In this document: positions 1 to 8,212 of the stretch, in pieces | Position numbering within the stretch: position 1 is the first letter of the stretch | Layout of the letters: each line of letters starts with the position of its first letter | NCBI RefSeq assembly: GCF_007829885.1 | Contig: NZ_VIWW01000001.1 | Span: 1,240,001-1,304,000 of the forward strand | Source of the DNA: Streptomyces brevispora | GTDB lineage: Bacteria > Actinomycetota > Actinomycetes > Streptomycetales > Streptomycetaceae | Length of the DNA stretch: 64,000 nt | Direction of reading: 5' to 3' | The notes under the pieces: generated by a model | Database searches by the model: none | Told to the model about the DNA's origin: nothing | The model's input: only the letters and a program-made list of their open reading frames with translations | Translations under genes and position numbers: made by a program

Positions 1-2
1 TG

Positions 3-599
3 CCGGTCACCGAGGCGCTGGGCCTGGCGGGCGTCGCGGAGTACGCGAACCGGCGGATCGACAAGCTCTCCGGCGGCCAGATCCAACGGGTCCGGTTCGC
101 CGTCGCACTGGCCGGAAACCCTGAACTGATCGTGCTGGACGAGCCGACCGCGGCCCTGGACGTGGACGGGCGCCGCGCCTTCTGGAACTCCATGCGGGCC
201 TACGCCCGGCGCGGCAACACGGTGATCTTCTCCACCCACTACCTGGAGGAGGCCGACGAGAACGCCGACCGGATCGTCGTCATCGACCGGGGCCGGATCG
301 TCGCGGACGGCAGCGGCGAGACCATCAAGGGCGCGGCCGGCCACCACCTGGTCTCCTTCGACCTGGCGGGCGGACCGACCGAGGGGCTTGAGCTGCTGCC
401 CGGCGTCGTCACCGTCGAGGTCACCGGGGACCGGGCGCTGCTGCACACGGACGACTCGGACGCCACCGTCGTGGAGCTCGCCCGGCTGGGCCTGATCCGG
501 AACCTCCAGGTCTCCCTGGCCACGCTGGAGGCCGCGTTCCTCTCCCTCACCTCTACGGCTGCTCCGGAGAGCCGGACCGACCGCAAGGAGACTGTCTGA
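3..599 (+). CDS. ABC transporter ATP-binding protein (5' end outside window)
   Basis: This is the C-terminal part of a cytoplasmic ATPase that would power the membrane permease encoded next. The frame is open from base 3. It shows the ABC signature LSGGQIQR, a Walker B segment LIVLDEPTAALD, and the H-loop region FSTHYLEEADE, so the Walker A region lies upstream of the window. The tail of about 100 residues after the H-loop matches the extension seen in DrrA-type exporter ATPases. The stop TGA overlaps the next ATG (TGATG), so translation is coupled to the permease. With the following permease, kinase and distant regulator it fits a drug or peptide exporter under two-component control. The substrate cannot be read from sequence. 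Confidence 0.93.
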   Translation, partial: PVTEALGLAGVAEYANRRIDKLSGGQIQRVRFAVALAGNPELIVLDEPTAALDVDGRRAFWNSMRAYARRGNTVIFSTHYLEEADENADRIVVIDRGRIVADGSGETIKGAAGHHLVSFDLAGGPTEGLELLPGVVTVEVTGDRALLHTDDSDATVVELARLGLIRNLQVSLATLEAAFLSLTSTAAPESRTDRKETV

Positions 600-1321
600 T
601 GTTCCAGTACATCGTGCTCGAAATCCGCCGGACCCTGCGCGACGGCTTCTTCCTGATCTTCGGTACCGGGATGCCGGTGATGATGTATCTGCTGTTCACC
701 AACATCGGCGGCGGCGAGGGCGTCGACGGCTGGAAGACCACCGCGATGGTCGGCATGGCCGCGTACGGGGCGCTGGGCTCGGCGATGTCGATCGGTACGG
801 GCGTCGCCTCCGACAAGTCCCTCGGCTGGCTGCAGCAGTTGCGGGTCACCCCGCTGTCCCCGTCGCAGGCGGTCGTGGGCCGTGCGATCAGCGGTTCGGT
901 GACGGTGCTCCCGACGATCCTCACCGTGCTGCTGGCCGGCGGACTGGTCAACGGGGTGCGGCTGGCACCCTGGCAGTGGATCGCTCTGGTCCTGCTCCTG
1001 TGGATCGGCGCCCTGCCCTTCACCCTGCTCGGAATCGGCAACGGCTACCGGCTGACCCCGCAGGGCACCGGCGTGGTCAACGTCGCGTGCCTGATGGGGT
1101 TCGCGATCGTCGGCGGGCTGTGGTTCCCGCTGGAGCTGCTTCCCGGCTGGCTGGGCTCCATCGGCGGGTTCACCCCCGCCAACCGGTTCGCGGAACTGGG
1201 CTGGGCGGCCACCGACGGCCGCGCACCCGGCGCCACGACCATCGGTGTACTCGCCGCGTGGCTGCTGCTGTTCGGCACGTACGCCGTGGTCTCGTACCGT
1301 CGGTCCGCGAGGACCGTGTGA
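599..1321 (+). CDS. ABC-2 type transporter permease
   Basis: Integral membrane subunit, 240 residues, that pairs with the upstream ATPase to form an exporter. It has an N-terminal cytoplasmic segment with a first helix near residues 20-37, and further hydrophobic segments around 55-75, 95-120, 125-150, 155-180 and a last helix near 210-232. This is the six-helix plan of ABC-2 (DrrB-like) permeases. The ATG overlaps the ATPase stop, and the stop at 1319-1321 lies 11 bases before the kinase start, so ATPase, permease and kinase form one operon. The family exports antibiotics, lipids or peptides. The actual substrate is unknown. Confidence 0.92.
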   Translation: MFQYIVLEIRRTLRDGFFLIFGTGMPVMMYLLFTNIGGGEGVDGWKTTAMVGMAAYGALGSAMSIGTGVASDKSLGWLQQLRVTPLSPSQAVVGRAISGSVTVLPTILTVLLAGGLVNGVRLAPWQWIALVLLLWIGALPFTLLGIGNGYRLTPQGTGVVNVACLMGFAIVGGLWFPLELLPGWLGSIGGFTPANRFAELGWAATDGRAPGATTIGVLAAWLLLFGTYAVVSYRRSARTV

Positions 1322-1332
1322 CGGGAGTGGAC

Positions 1333-2526
1333 ATGATCGGGAGCGGATCACAAGCGCGCGAGGTACGGCGCAGGCAGCGTGCGGAACGACGGCAGTGGAG
1401 GAGGGAGCACCGGCGTCCGGGACCTCCCGGCCCCTACGTCCTGCTCCCCTGGCTGCTGCTGGGCCTGGGCGCCTTCTCCAATCTGTTCCAGGGCGACACC
1501 CCCAATCCCTGGATCGGCGGCATCGGCCTGTTCGCCTTCAACTCCCTCTACATCGCGGTGGTGGTCCGGGGCTTCGACAAGAGGGCGCGCGAGAGCCGGT
1601 TGACGTACGTGCTGCTGGCCGCGCTGACCGCCGTCACGCTGGGGCTCGCGGCCGGGTACGGCGGCAGCTGGCTGCTGTTCTTCCCGCTGCTCTCGCTGGC
1701 CTGCGGGACCGTCCTGCGCAAACAGTGGCTGGCGGTCGGTCTGCTCGTGCTCGCCGTGGCCGCGTGCGTCGTCGCGGTGTGGCACAAGGACAGCGCGTCG
1801 ACGCCGTGGACGCTGGCCTACGGCACGTTCATCTCCGGTGCGGTGACGGCCGCGCTGCTCACCCTGTCGGAGACGGTGATGGAACTGCGCTCCACCCGGC
1901 AGGAACTGGCCCGCGCCGCCGTCGAGAAGGAGCGGCTGCGCTTCTCCCGTGATCTGCATGATCTGCTGGGCCACACCATCTCGGTGATCGTCGTCAAGTC
2001 GGAGGCCGCGCGCAGGATCGCGCCGCACGACATGGACCAGGCACTCCAGCAGGTCGCCGACATCGAGTCGGTCGGCCGGCAGGCGCTCACCGAGATCCGT
2101 GAGGCGGTCACCGGCTACCGCGAGGGCAGCCTGGCCACCGAGCTCGACCGGGCCAGGTCCGCGCTGACCGCCGCCGGCATGGAACCGACCGTCCGCCGCT
2201 CCGGGCCGCCGCTCGCGCCGCAGACGGAGGCGCTGCTCGGCTGGGTGGCCCGGGAGGCCGTGACGAACGTCCTGCGCCACTCCGCCGCCACCGCTTGCGC
2301 GTTCGTGATCGACGGAACCTCGGACCGGGTCAGGCTGACGGTCACCGACGACGGCCGGAACCCGGCCGCACCGCCCACCCCGGGCATCGGTGGCACCGGT
2401 CTGAAGGGCCTCTCCGAACGGCTGGCGGCGGCAGGCGGCTCCCTGGAGGCGGGCCCGGGACCGGGCGGCGGCTTCGTGGTGACGGCTGAGCTCCCGGCGG
2501 ACGCGTCGGGCACGTCGGACGACTAG
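1333..2526 (+). CDS. sensor histidine kinase (NarL/DesK-type, HisKA_3)
   Basis: Membrane sensor kinase of 397 residues. The N-terminal half carries about five hydrophobic segments (residues 35-160). A coiled stretch is followed by the HisKA_3 dimerisation motif RDLHDLLGHTIS, with the phospho-acceptor His near residue 209. The C-terminal HATPase domain has the N box (REAVTNVLRHS) and the glycine loop (GIGGTGLKGLSERL). The ATG at 1333 is preferred because GGGAG lies six bases upstream; GTG codons at 1318 and 1327 are alternatives. In Streptomyces such kinases are normally followed directly by a LuxR-type regulator. Here a broken gene and IS elements follow, and the likely partner lies at 10842-11483. 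Confidence 0.93.
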   Translation: MIGSGSQAREVRRRQRAERRQWRREHRRPGPPGPYVLLPWLLLGLGAFSNLFQGDTPNPWIGGIGLFAFNSLYIAVVVRGFDKRARESRLTYVLLAALTAVTLGLAAGYGGSWLLFFPLLSLACGTVLRKQWLAVGLLVLAVAACVVAVWHKDSASTPWTLAYGTFISGAVTAALLTLSETVMELRSTRQELARAAVEKERLRFSRDLHDLLGHTISVIVVKSEAARRIAPHDMDQALQQVADIESVGRQALTEIREAVTGYREGSLATELDRARSALTAAGMEPTVRRSGPPLAPQTEALLGWVAREAVTNVLRHSAATACAFVIDGTSDRVRLTVTDDGRNPAAPPTPGIGGTGLKGLSERLAAAGGSLEAGPGPGGGFVVTAELPADASGTSDD

Positions 2527-2894
2527 TACTGCAACCGCCCAAGCCAAGACAGGCCGGCTGCCGCGGCGGCCACAGCTATCGCGGAAGGCAACCGCATGGC
2601 GAACTCACTGACCCCGGCGACCTGCCCGGTCAGGTACACAAAGACGTAGTGCAGGCCATATACCGCGTCCACCTGTTGCAATAATTGCATCAGTTGTGGC
2701 CGGGATCGCCGAGCCACATCTATGGTGACGATCTCGTCGGTCCACGTGGAGGGACCAGTGATCCCCTCCAGGCCGAGGACGAGGGCGGCGACCGAGGCGC
2801 CCACGCGCTTCCAGCGGGCACTGCCTGCGGATGCGCCGAGGGCCACAGGCCTGCCGGGGTGGAGCGCGCTTAAGGTCGCTGATGCCGCCTCCAT
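2523..2894 (-). pseudogene. N-terminal fragment of a GT-C (family 39-like) glycosyltransferase
   Basis: About 123 residues are readable from an ATG at 2894; the frame is open to 3032. It contains the GT-C first-loop motif WTDEIVTI followed by QVDAVYGLHYVF and RLPSAIAVAAAAAG. These align with WRDEAATW, HVDAVHGLYYLL and RLPSVLATAVAAA in the complete gene at 11601-13136. The rest of a roughly 500-residue protein is missing. The frame ends in a stop that shares the CTAG sequence with the kinase stop, which marks a recombination junction. It is judged a dead remnant of a relative of the downstream glycosyltransferase, left when the island between kinase and regulator formed. Confidence 0.6.
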
Positions 2895-3067
2895 CGGTAG
2901 TAGCCCCGCGCGAAAGCGCGATGGGAGCAGGGCGGCCTGCTCGGATAGCGCTGAGTCAAGCGGTGAAGGACGTCGGACATTACGCCGCGCAGCAAGCATG
3001 CACCCCCATGTACACCAGGTTATGTGCAACAACCGAAAAGTAGGAGGTGCGCGTGTGGGTTCACACC

Positions 3068-3093
3068 CAGGGAGCTGGCGATTAATTACTGAT
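3068..3093 (+). repeat. left inverted repeat of the ISAzo13-family element
   Basis: Starts CAGGGAGCTGGCGAT and matches the inverted right end at 4754-4779 at 14 of the first 15 positions. The transposase stop codon lies inside this repeat. Confidence 0.6.
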
Positions 3094-4749
3094 CGTTTTG
3101 GTGCCGTGCTGTCCGATGAGGTTCGCGAGTTCCTGGGCGGTGGCTGCGGTGATCGGGGCGGGCTTGATGGGGTGGCTGAGTCCTTCCAGGACCGGGGTGA
3201 TCTCGTGGACCGCGTCGCCGACCGCCTCCCTGGGTGAGCCCAACAGTGCGGTCAGTGTCCTGACTTGTGTCTTCCAGCGGTGTCGGATCACGGTGGCCAG
3301 CAGCCGGTCGGACAGCGAGAGCGGGCCGCGCCGCAAGGTGCGGTGCCGGGCCCGCTTGTGGTGCAGGCTGATGGGTGGGTGGTCGAGGACGTACTGCTCG
3401 ACGTCGGCCAGGAGCGCGGCGAACTCGTGTGTTTCCATGCCGCAGATCACCGGGTGGTGCAGCCAGTTCGGGGCCCGGTCCTCCGGCTGGGTCCGATCCT
3501 CGCTGCGCGGCGCCGTGACCGCGGCGGGCGGTTCGGGCCGCAGGGTGTAGTTCCACTTCCCGTGCCACTCGTGCTCGGTCAGCGGCAAGGAGTCCATCAC
3601 CGCGTCGGGCACGGTCAGGCCGGTGGGGTAGGCGCCGGGGTCGAACTCGGCATGGATCGCAAGTCCGGTGCGCGTCGTGGTGGCGCCGATGGTGTTGACC
3701 ACGATTTCATGGCTGGTCAGCGGCCTTCCTCGCCAGTTGATGCTGATCTGAGAGAACAGTCTGTGTTCTATTTTGTTCCATTTCGACGTCCCCGACGGAA
3801 AGTGACAGACCGTCACCTCCAGTCCGGTCTCGTGGACGAAATCGGCGAGTTGACTCTTCCAGGCACGGACGCGGTAGCCGTTGGAGCCCCCGGCGTCAGC
3901 GGTGATCAGCAGGCGGGATGCCGCGGGGTAGCGGCGTTGCCCCTCGCCGTCCCACCAGCGGCGCAAGGTGGCCACCGCGAAGGCGGAGGTGTCCCCGTCG
4001 CAGCCCACCGACACCCAGCCCGCGTCCGCGCCGATGTCGTAGATCCCGTACGGCACCGCCTTCTGGGCGCCCTTCTCCGGGAAGTCGTGCGCGCGGACCT
4101 CGACCGGCTGTCCGGCACGGTGCCACTCGCTTCCGATGAATGCGTAGTTGCCCAGGGCCTCCTTCTTCTTGGCATCCACACTGACGACCGGTTGCCCGTC
4201 GGCGAGATACGCCTTGACCTGGTCGTTGATGTAGTGGAACTGGGCGTCCCTGCCCGGGTGGCGGGCCCCCTCGGTGGTCCGCGAGGTGCCCTGCAGCGAG
4301 AAGCCCTCCGCCTTCAACAGCGCGGCCACCGTGTCCGGACCGATCCGGCGCCCCTGGCGCGTCAGCTCCGCCGCCAGCTTCCGGGTGGACTTCACCGTCC
4401 AGAGCAGCGGAGACTCCGGATCACCACGCTGATCCGGCTCAACCAGCGCCAACAGCGCGGGCGCCAAATCGGGATCAGCCTCCCGTAAAGACTTCCGACC
4501 CGCACCCGGCGCCCGGACCCGACCCTCGGGCTCCTCCCCACGCTTCCCGCGCGACACCGTGGACTCCGCCACCCCGGCCGCACCGGCCACCGTACGGATC
4601 CCGCCATGGCCCAGGACACGGGACGCGGCCCCCAGTACCAGGCGCTGCTGCCGCTCATCCAGATGCGGCAGCAGCAGACCGAACACATCCACCAGCCCCG
4701 CCTTGATCCCCTCCGACACCCGCACCCTACCGGCCAACAGCCCACCCAA
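3082..4749 (-). CDS. ISAzo13-family transposase
   Basis: A 555-residue DDE transposase that would cut and paste its own element. An N-terminal helix-turn-helix region (GIRTVAGAAGVAESTVSRGK) is followed by an RNase H-like core. Likely catalytic acidic residues lie in VVSVDAKKKE and LLITADAGGSNGYR, with the downstream stretch KWNKIEHRLFSQI supplying the last Glu. Full length for the family (about 500-560). The longest frame opens with TTG at 4749; GTG codons at 4725 and 4719 are plausible real starts. No frameshift or internal stop is present, so the element may still be active. Confidence 0.88.
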   Translation of the reverse strand: MGGLLAGRVRVSEGIKAGLVDVFGLLLPHLDERQQRLVLGAASRVLGHGGIRTVAGAAGVAESTVSRGKRGEEPEGRVRAPGAGRKSLREADPDLAPALLALVEPDQRGDPESPLLWTVKSTRKLAAELTRQGRRIGPDTVAALLKAEGFSLQGTSRTTEGARHPGRDAQFHYINDQVKAYLADGQPVVSVDAKKKEALGNYAFIGSEWHRAGQPVEVRAHDFPEKGAQKAVPYGIYDIGADAGWVSVGCDGDTSAFAVATLRRWWDGEGQRRYPAASRLLITADAGGSNGYRVRAWKSQLADFVHETGLEVTVCHFPSGTSKWNKIEHRLFSQISINWRGRPLTSHEIVVNTIGATTTRTGLAIHAEFDPGAYPTGLTVPDAVMDSLPLTEHEWHGKWNYTLRPEPPAAVTAPRSEDRTQPEDRAPNWLHHPVICGMETHEFAALLADVEQYVLDHPPISLHHKRARHRTLRRGPLSLSDRLLATVIRHRWKTQVRTLTALLGSPREAVGDAVHEITPVLEGLSHPIKPAPITAATAQELANLIGQHGTKTISN

Positions 4750-4753
4750 ACCA

Positions 4754-4779
4754 ATGAGTTATCGATCGCCAGCGCCCTG
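4754..4779 (-). repeat. right inverted repeat of the ISAzo13-family element
   Basis: On the minus strand it begins CAGGGCGCTGGCGAT and pairs with the left end at 3068-3093. It lies just upstream of the transposase start and ends five bases before the ATG of the truncated frame at 4784. Confidence 0.6.
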
Positions 4780-4783
4780 CCGG

Positions 4784-4987
4784 ATGAAGGCAGGCGAAGC
4801 ACGACTTTCCTTCCTGCTCGACGGTCTCCCAGGCGCGAGTCAGGGGCCCGCGAAGGCTCTGAAGATCGCACTGGAGACGCCCGGAAAGCAGCGCATGTGG
4901 ACACAATGGGAATTGATCCAGGCCAATGAAGCCGGTCTCATGGGACAGGTAAACTTCTATGGATTCAGTCGACGTACCGAAAAATAG
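4784..4987 (+). pseudogene. 3' remnant of an unknown gene cut by the ISAzo13 element
   Basis: An open frame continues from the IS end to a stop at 4985-4987. The 67 residues from the first ATG include QRMWTQWELIQANEAGL and end in VNFYGFSRRTEK. No family is recognised. The position directly after an IS end and the lack of any upstream start region point to a C-terminal tail. It ends 17 bases before the start of the small gene at 5005. That spacing is typical of a toxin C-terminus followed by its immunity gene, but this is only a context-based idea. Confidence 0.4.
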
Positions 4988-5004
4988 GCAAGGGCCAAGT
5001 TCAA

Positions 5005-5445
5005 GTGACGTACCAATTGGTGGAGGGAAATCTCCCGCTGGCTCTGCAGGGCACGTTCAAGCCGTGGGCTATTGGAGTAGGCCACAGCAAGATCCTGCTT
5101 CGCGGATTGTCGAGGGGTGAGGAGGGGGATGCCCCTCGGGTCTTCGACGTCTTGTTCCAGGATGTCTCCCGAATCTCGCTGGCTGATCGGTACGCAGGCC
5201 TCAGCCTGTCGGACGCGGGCCCAGAAGCCTTGCGCGCCGAAGAGCGGAGGGCCGGGCGTAGCTGGGGAGAGAGCGCACTCTTCCGAGTCTCCGAAGACAA
5301 TCCGTACGATTACGTCGTTGCGGGGCATGTCTTCTGGGCTGAAGTTTTCGTTCCCGCCACGGATCCGAGCCCGCTGATGCAGGAATTCCCCATTCCTGGC
5401 TCGATCAAGGATGACCAGGTCTTCCGAGTAAGAGCGGATCGGTAG
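5005..5445 (+). CDS. hypothetical protein (immunity-like context)
   Basis: A 146-residue soluble protein starting with GTG, with AAGGG about ten bases upstream. It has no signal peptide and no membrane helix. It is acidic-to-neutral with mixed alpha/beta character and contains GTFKPWAIGVGHSKILLRGL and NPYDYVVAGHVFWAEVF. Its third-position G+C is lower than in flanking core genes, which suggests acquired DNA. I do not recognise the family. The size, and its place immediately after a truncated tail, resemble the immunity gene of a polymorphic-toxin pair. No toxin domain can be identified, so this remains inference. Confidence 0.55.
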   Translation: MTYQLVEGNLPLALQGTFKPWAIGVGHSKILLRGLSRGEEGDAPRVFDVLFQDVSRISLADRYAGLSLSDAGPEALRAEERRAGRSWGESALFRVSEDNPYDYVVAGHVFWAEVFVPATDPSPLMQEFPIPGSIKDDQVFRVRADR

Positions 5446-5690
5446 CCCCCCATCACGTCGAAGCCCTGTCACGATCCGCATCGGGATCAACGGCGGCGGT
5501 GCAATCGCCAGCCTGGTCACTCCGGGACGAAGAGGAGTTCGCCCAGGCAGCCGGCCACGCCGAGGCGGGTATTCTCAACGGCCTGGCTTCCAACGAGCAT
5601 GCGATCTTTGGCGCTACAACGATCAACTTCTGTAACGCGACGTGCTTCCCTCTGATGAACGTCCGCGGAATGACGTTGGGGGGCGGGTTC

Positions 5691-6940
5691 CAGGGTCATT
5701 GCATGATCGGGATCTGTCCGGGTTCGTCACGTGAGACCGAGGGCTCGTAGGGGCCGGTGGTAGTCGCGGCCGGTGTGGCGGAGGGCGGCGGCAATGTTGG
5801 TCTGGCCGTCCTGGCGGAAGACGCTGATGGCGAGGTTGCGCAGGGAGGCCATGGCGCGGGGCAGGGTGCCGGTGCGAACCTTGGAGTCGTCCTCGCGGAA
5901 CGTGCGGTCGCGCACGTGATGCAGGAGGTTTTCGATGCCCCAGTGGCCTCTGATCCAGGTGGCGAGCTCGGTGCAGGTGGCGTCGAAGACGTTCAGGCTG
6001 GTGATCAGGTAGACGCTCTCGATGGTCAGCTTCCCAGTACTCAAGTCGCGTCGGCACCGCACGACTTGGATCGTCTGGCGGGCGCCGGGGCAGTCGAGGT
6101 GGCTGAACGCGGCGACCTTGAGCCGGCGGATCTCATCGCGGTGGTGGGCGCGGTCGCGAGTACGGTGCCCGAGCGGGACGTCCCGCCAGGACAGCTTCCT
6201 GACCTGGGCATACAGGCCCGGATGGTTCTTCTTCACGACGGCTACGCAGTGCGCGCCGCGACTGGTCAGATAGGCCCCGTGGCCGTGCTGGGTGTGCAGG
6301 GCGTCGGCGGTCACCACCATGTTCTCCAGCTCGAGACCGTCCAGCAACGGCGCGAAGGAAGGGATCTCGTTGCTCCTGGAGGCGACCTGCCGCTGGGCCA
6401 GGACCACGCCATGGTGATCCATCGCCGCCAGCAGCTGGATCGCCGCGGCCGTTGCGGTTCGCGATCCGCGGACCACCTTGCCCTCGACGGCGATCACTCG
6501 TCGCACCAGCCCTTTCTCCGACGCCGGATCGGCTGGCGCCGGCGTTCTTGCCTGCAGATACGCGCTGATCGCCGCGTCCAGCGCGTCACCGTCCACACGC
6601 TGCAGCAGACGGCGCACGGTTGCGGCGTGCGGCACCGGCCGCAGACCGGTGAGCGGGTCGGCCGCGAAGCCGAGAGCGCTCAGCACCTGCTGCGGGGCAT
6701 CTGTGATCCACTCGCTGATCGCGATGAGTGAGCGGGCCCCGGTCAGCACCGCCGAGACGGCCGCGCACAGCAACGGGAGGGCCGGATACCGCAATCCTCG
6801 CGCATCGCGGGGATCGGTGACCAGCGCGACTGCCCAGCTCTTGCCGTCTTCCATCTGCAGTGCCCCGCAGCCACAGTCCGCATCAACGGGGCACCACGAG
6901 ACCCCAGACTCCAGGAACTGATCAGATGGACTCCACATAA
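5691..6940 (-). mobile_element. ISAs1-family insertion sequence (one end not found)
   Basis: Contains a full-length transposase gene. The sequence CAGGGTCATTGCATGATC at 5691 lies just downstream of the transposase stop and looks like the terminal repeat of Streptomyces ISAs1 elements. The matching inverted copy was not found on the other side: the transposase start at 6938 is only about ten bases from a different open frame at 6949. The right end is therefore probably deleted, and the element may be immobile. Boundaries are approximate. Confidence 0.6.
5727..6938 (-). CDS. ISAs1-family DDE transposase
   Basis: A 403-residue transposase of the H-repeat/ISAs1 group. The N-terminal region has [16 protein letters not shown] and a hydrophobic stretch with [11 protein letters not shown]. 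The core has [13 protein letters not shown] and [10 protein letters not shown], with the C-terminal [24 protein letters not shown] typical of the family and supplying the conserved Glu and Asp. The length fits the family (about 370-400). The first residues before DPRDARG differ from the usual N-terminus, and the start lies close to the probable broken end, so the natural start may have been replaced. No internal frameshift is seen. Confidence 0.87.
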   Translation of the reverse strand: MWSPSDQFLESGVSWCPVDADCGCGALQMEDGKSWAVALVTDPRDARGLRYPALPLLCAAVSAVLTGARSLIAISEWITDAPQQVLSALGFAADPLTGLRPVPHAATVRRLLQRVDGDALDAAISAYLQARTPAPADPASEKGLVRRVIAVEGKVVRGSRTATAAAIQLLAAMDHHGVVLAQRQVASRSNEIPSFAPLLDGLELENMVVTADALHTQHGHGAYLTSRGAHCVAVVKKNHPGLYAQVRKLSWRDVPLGHRTRDRAHHRDEIRRLKVAAFSHLDCPGARQTIQVVRCRRDLSTGKLTIESVYLITSLNVFDATCTELATWIRGHWGIENLLHHVRDRTFREDDSKVRTGTLPRAMASLRNLAISVFRQDGQTNIAAALRHTGRDYHRPLRALGLT

Positions 6941-6948
6941 CCGCTCTG

Positions 6949-7536
6949 GTGACGGAGGTTCACCGTACAGACCTCCGCGAGCTCGCCCATCGCGCGGCGG
7001 CCTCCACTGAGGAGGCACCCCTCGTCTTCGTCCGACGTGACGGGCATGCCGTTCCCGTCGCCGCTGTCAAGCGACTGAGCCACGAAGTGCTTCCGCGCGG
7101 AGCCCGTGCCGGGGCTCCGGGGGAGGACGAGCTGACCGCCGGAATCCCCAACCGGGATCAGGGGCGTTGGAGTACCTTGCTCGGCTTGATCGGCGTCGCT
7201 GTGCTCGCAGTCACCGCTGGTCTCGGTGCCATGGCAGAGTTTCTGCGCCACGGGCGGGCACTCGCACCCCTGTCCGTGCTGACCGGTGGACTTCGCGTCT
7301 TCCGCACGAGTGCTGCATGGTCTGTATTCATGCCACTCCTCCTGGCAGGGCTGGCAGGCAGCGCTGCCGCGGCCGGCTTGGCGGACCCGGTCTCCGCGAC
7401 CGACGATGCTTTCCTTACCCGAGCGCTGACCACGTGGGCGGCAAGCACCGTCCTGGCTATCGGCATTCTCATGTGGATATGGGCAAGCGCTGTCGCGGTC
7501 CGGCAGGCTCGCCGCTGGCGCCCCCGCGGTGACTGA
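6949..7536 (+). pseudogene. C-terminal remnant of a membrane protein, FtsX-permease-like
   Basis: The frame is open from about 6922 and gives 195 residues from GTG 6949. The second half has three hydrophobic segments (around residues 63-85, 118-142 and 160-182). The stretch after the first helix (AEFLRHGRALAPLSVLTG) resembles the cytosolic loop before the last two helices in FtsX-type ABC permeases. The first 60 residues have no membrane character and look unrelated. Since ISAs1 lies directly upstream, this is best read as the 3' end of a gene whose 5' part was lost. The family call is tentative; an intact small membrane protein is the alternative. Confidence 0.4.
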
Positions 7537-7591
7537 CAGATGTGGACCTTGCTGGTCTGCCCGCCCCGCGAGGTTCCGAGCAGGGCGGCCT

Positions 7592-7828
7592 TCAGTGGGA
7601 GCTTGCGGCGGCGCCGGAGGCGTCTTCGCTCAGCAACGCCATCGGCTCCCGGCCCGGTTTGTTCTTCTTCGGCGCCCCCTTTGACCGAGCCTTCTCCTCC
7701 TCCGCGGCCTTCTCCAGGGCGTCGAGCACGCCGGGGGCCAGACGCAGACGTCCGGTCTCGGTCAGGGGCGCATTACGGTGGGGCATGAGGGCCTCCTGAT
7801 CGTTCGGTGGAGATATCGCAATCCACAC
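7592..7828 (-). pseudogene. IS481-family transposase N-terminal scrap fused to an unknown tail
   Basis: From ATG 7786, which has a strong ribosome site (AGGAGG) in front, the frame reads MPHRNAPLTETGRLRLA. This is the standard first 17 residues of Streptomyces IS481 transposases. After about 7736 the expected continuation is replaced by an unrelated charged stretch (ALEKAAEEEKARSKGAPKKN) that ends at 7592. Only the 5' end of the IS gene and its leader therefore survive. The origin of the fused tail is unknown. The bases between 7830 and 8000 hold no recognisable gene. Confidence 0.55.
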
Positions 7829-8002
7829 CGAACCCGGAAGGCCCTCACTCGTTCAAGATCCCCAGGCCGTGGAATCCGCACCAACCTCCGTGGACAGAAC
7901 ACCTAGGCCGGTGCAGCCGGAAACCACTGAACGGTCGTAGGACTCGCGCCGCAGCAAAGCCCCACCCTGCCGGGCACGCTGGGGCGACGCTGAATCGATT
8001 GC

Positions 8003-8212
8003 TCAGACGGTGCCGAAGCCTCCGGCCTTGACGCCCGCCACGAAGGAGACGAAGGAGGCGACGGGGAAGGACAGCGTGGGGCCGCTCAGATCCTTGGAGT
8101 CGCGGACGGGTACCACGCCGCGTGAGACGGCAAGGTTGGCTGCGATCTCAACGCACGCGCCGCCGTTGCTGCTGTAGGAGGACTTGAACCAGCGGGGGGA
8201 TTCGGTCGTCAC
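8003..8212 (-). CDS. DUF397 domain-containing protein
   Basis: A 69-residue DUF397 protein. It begins with the family hallmark (P)RWFKSSYSSNGGACVEIA and continues with VPVRDSKDLSGPTLSFP and a terminal FVAGVKAGGF. The start ATG overlaps the stop of the upstream XRE regulator by four bases (ATGA), so the two are co-translated. In Streptomyces this pairing is repeated many times per genome; better-studied relatives pair a BldB- or WhiJ-like regulator with such a small protein in developmental control. The role of this copy is unknown. Confidence 0.93.
   Translation of the reverse strand: MTTESPRWFKSSYSSNGGACVEIAANLAVSRGVVPVRDSKDLSGPTLSFPVASFVSFVAGVKAGGFGTV

Larger units (their letters stand above)
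3068..4779 (-). mobile_element. ISAzo13-family insertion sequence
   Basis: An apparently complete element of about 1.7 kb with one intact transposase gene. Imperfect terminal inverted repeats are visible. The left end at 3068 and the right end at 4779 read inwards as CAGGGNGCTGGCGAT, with 14 of 15 positions matching, and weaker similarity continues about 10 bases further. No clear target duplication was found next to these ends, so the exact boundaries are approximate. The right end abuts a reading frame lacking its 5' part (4784-4987), which suggests insertion into, or deletion of, a resident gene. Confidence 0.75.

Noticed and set aside
3060..4790. Target-site duplication of the ISAzo13 element
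   Set aside because: The bases outside 3068 and 4779 do not match convincingly.
5499..5750. Small plus-strand open frame before the ISAs1 element
   Set aside because: It crosses the IS terminal repeat, has no ribosome site and resembles no family. The stretch 5446-5690 appears to hold no gene.
6930..6960. Search for the second ISAs1 terminal repeat
   Set aside because: No inverted copy of CAGGGTCATTGCATG is present near the transposase start, so no second end is claimed.
7807..8031. Plus-strand open frame after the IS481 scrap
   Set aside because: Proline/arginine-rich with no family resemblance; it starts inside the IS leader and runs into the DUF397 gene's 3' end.
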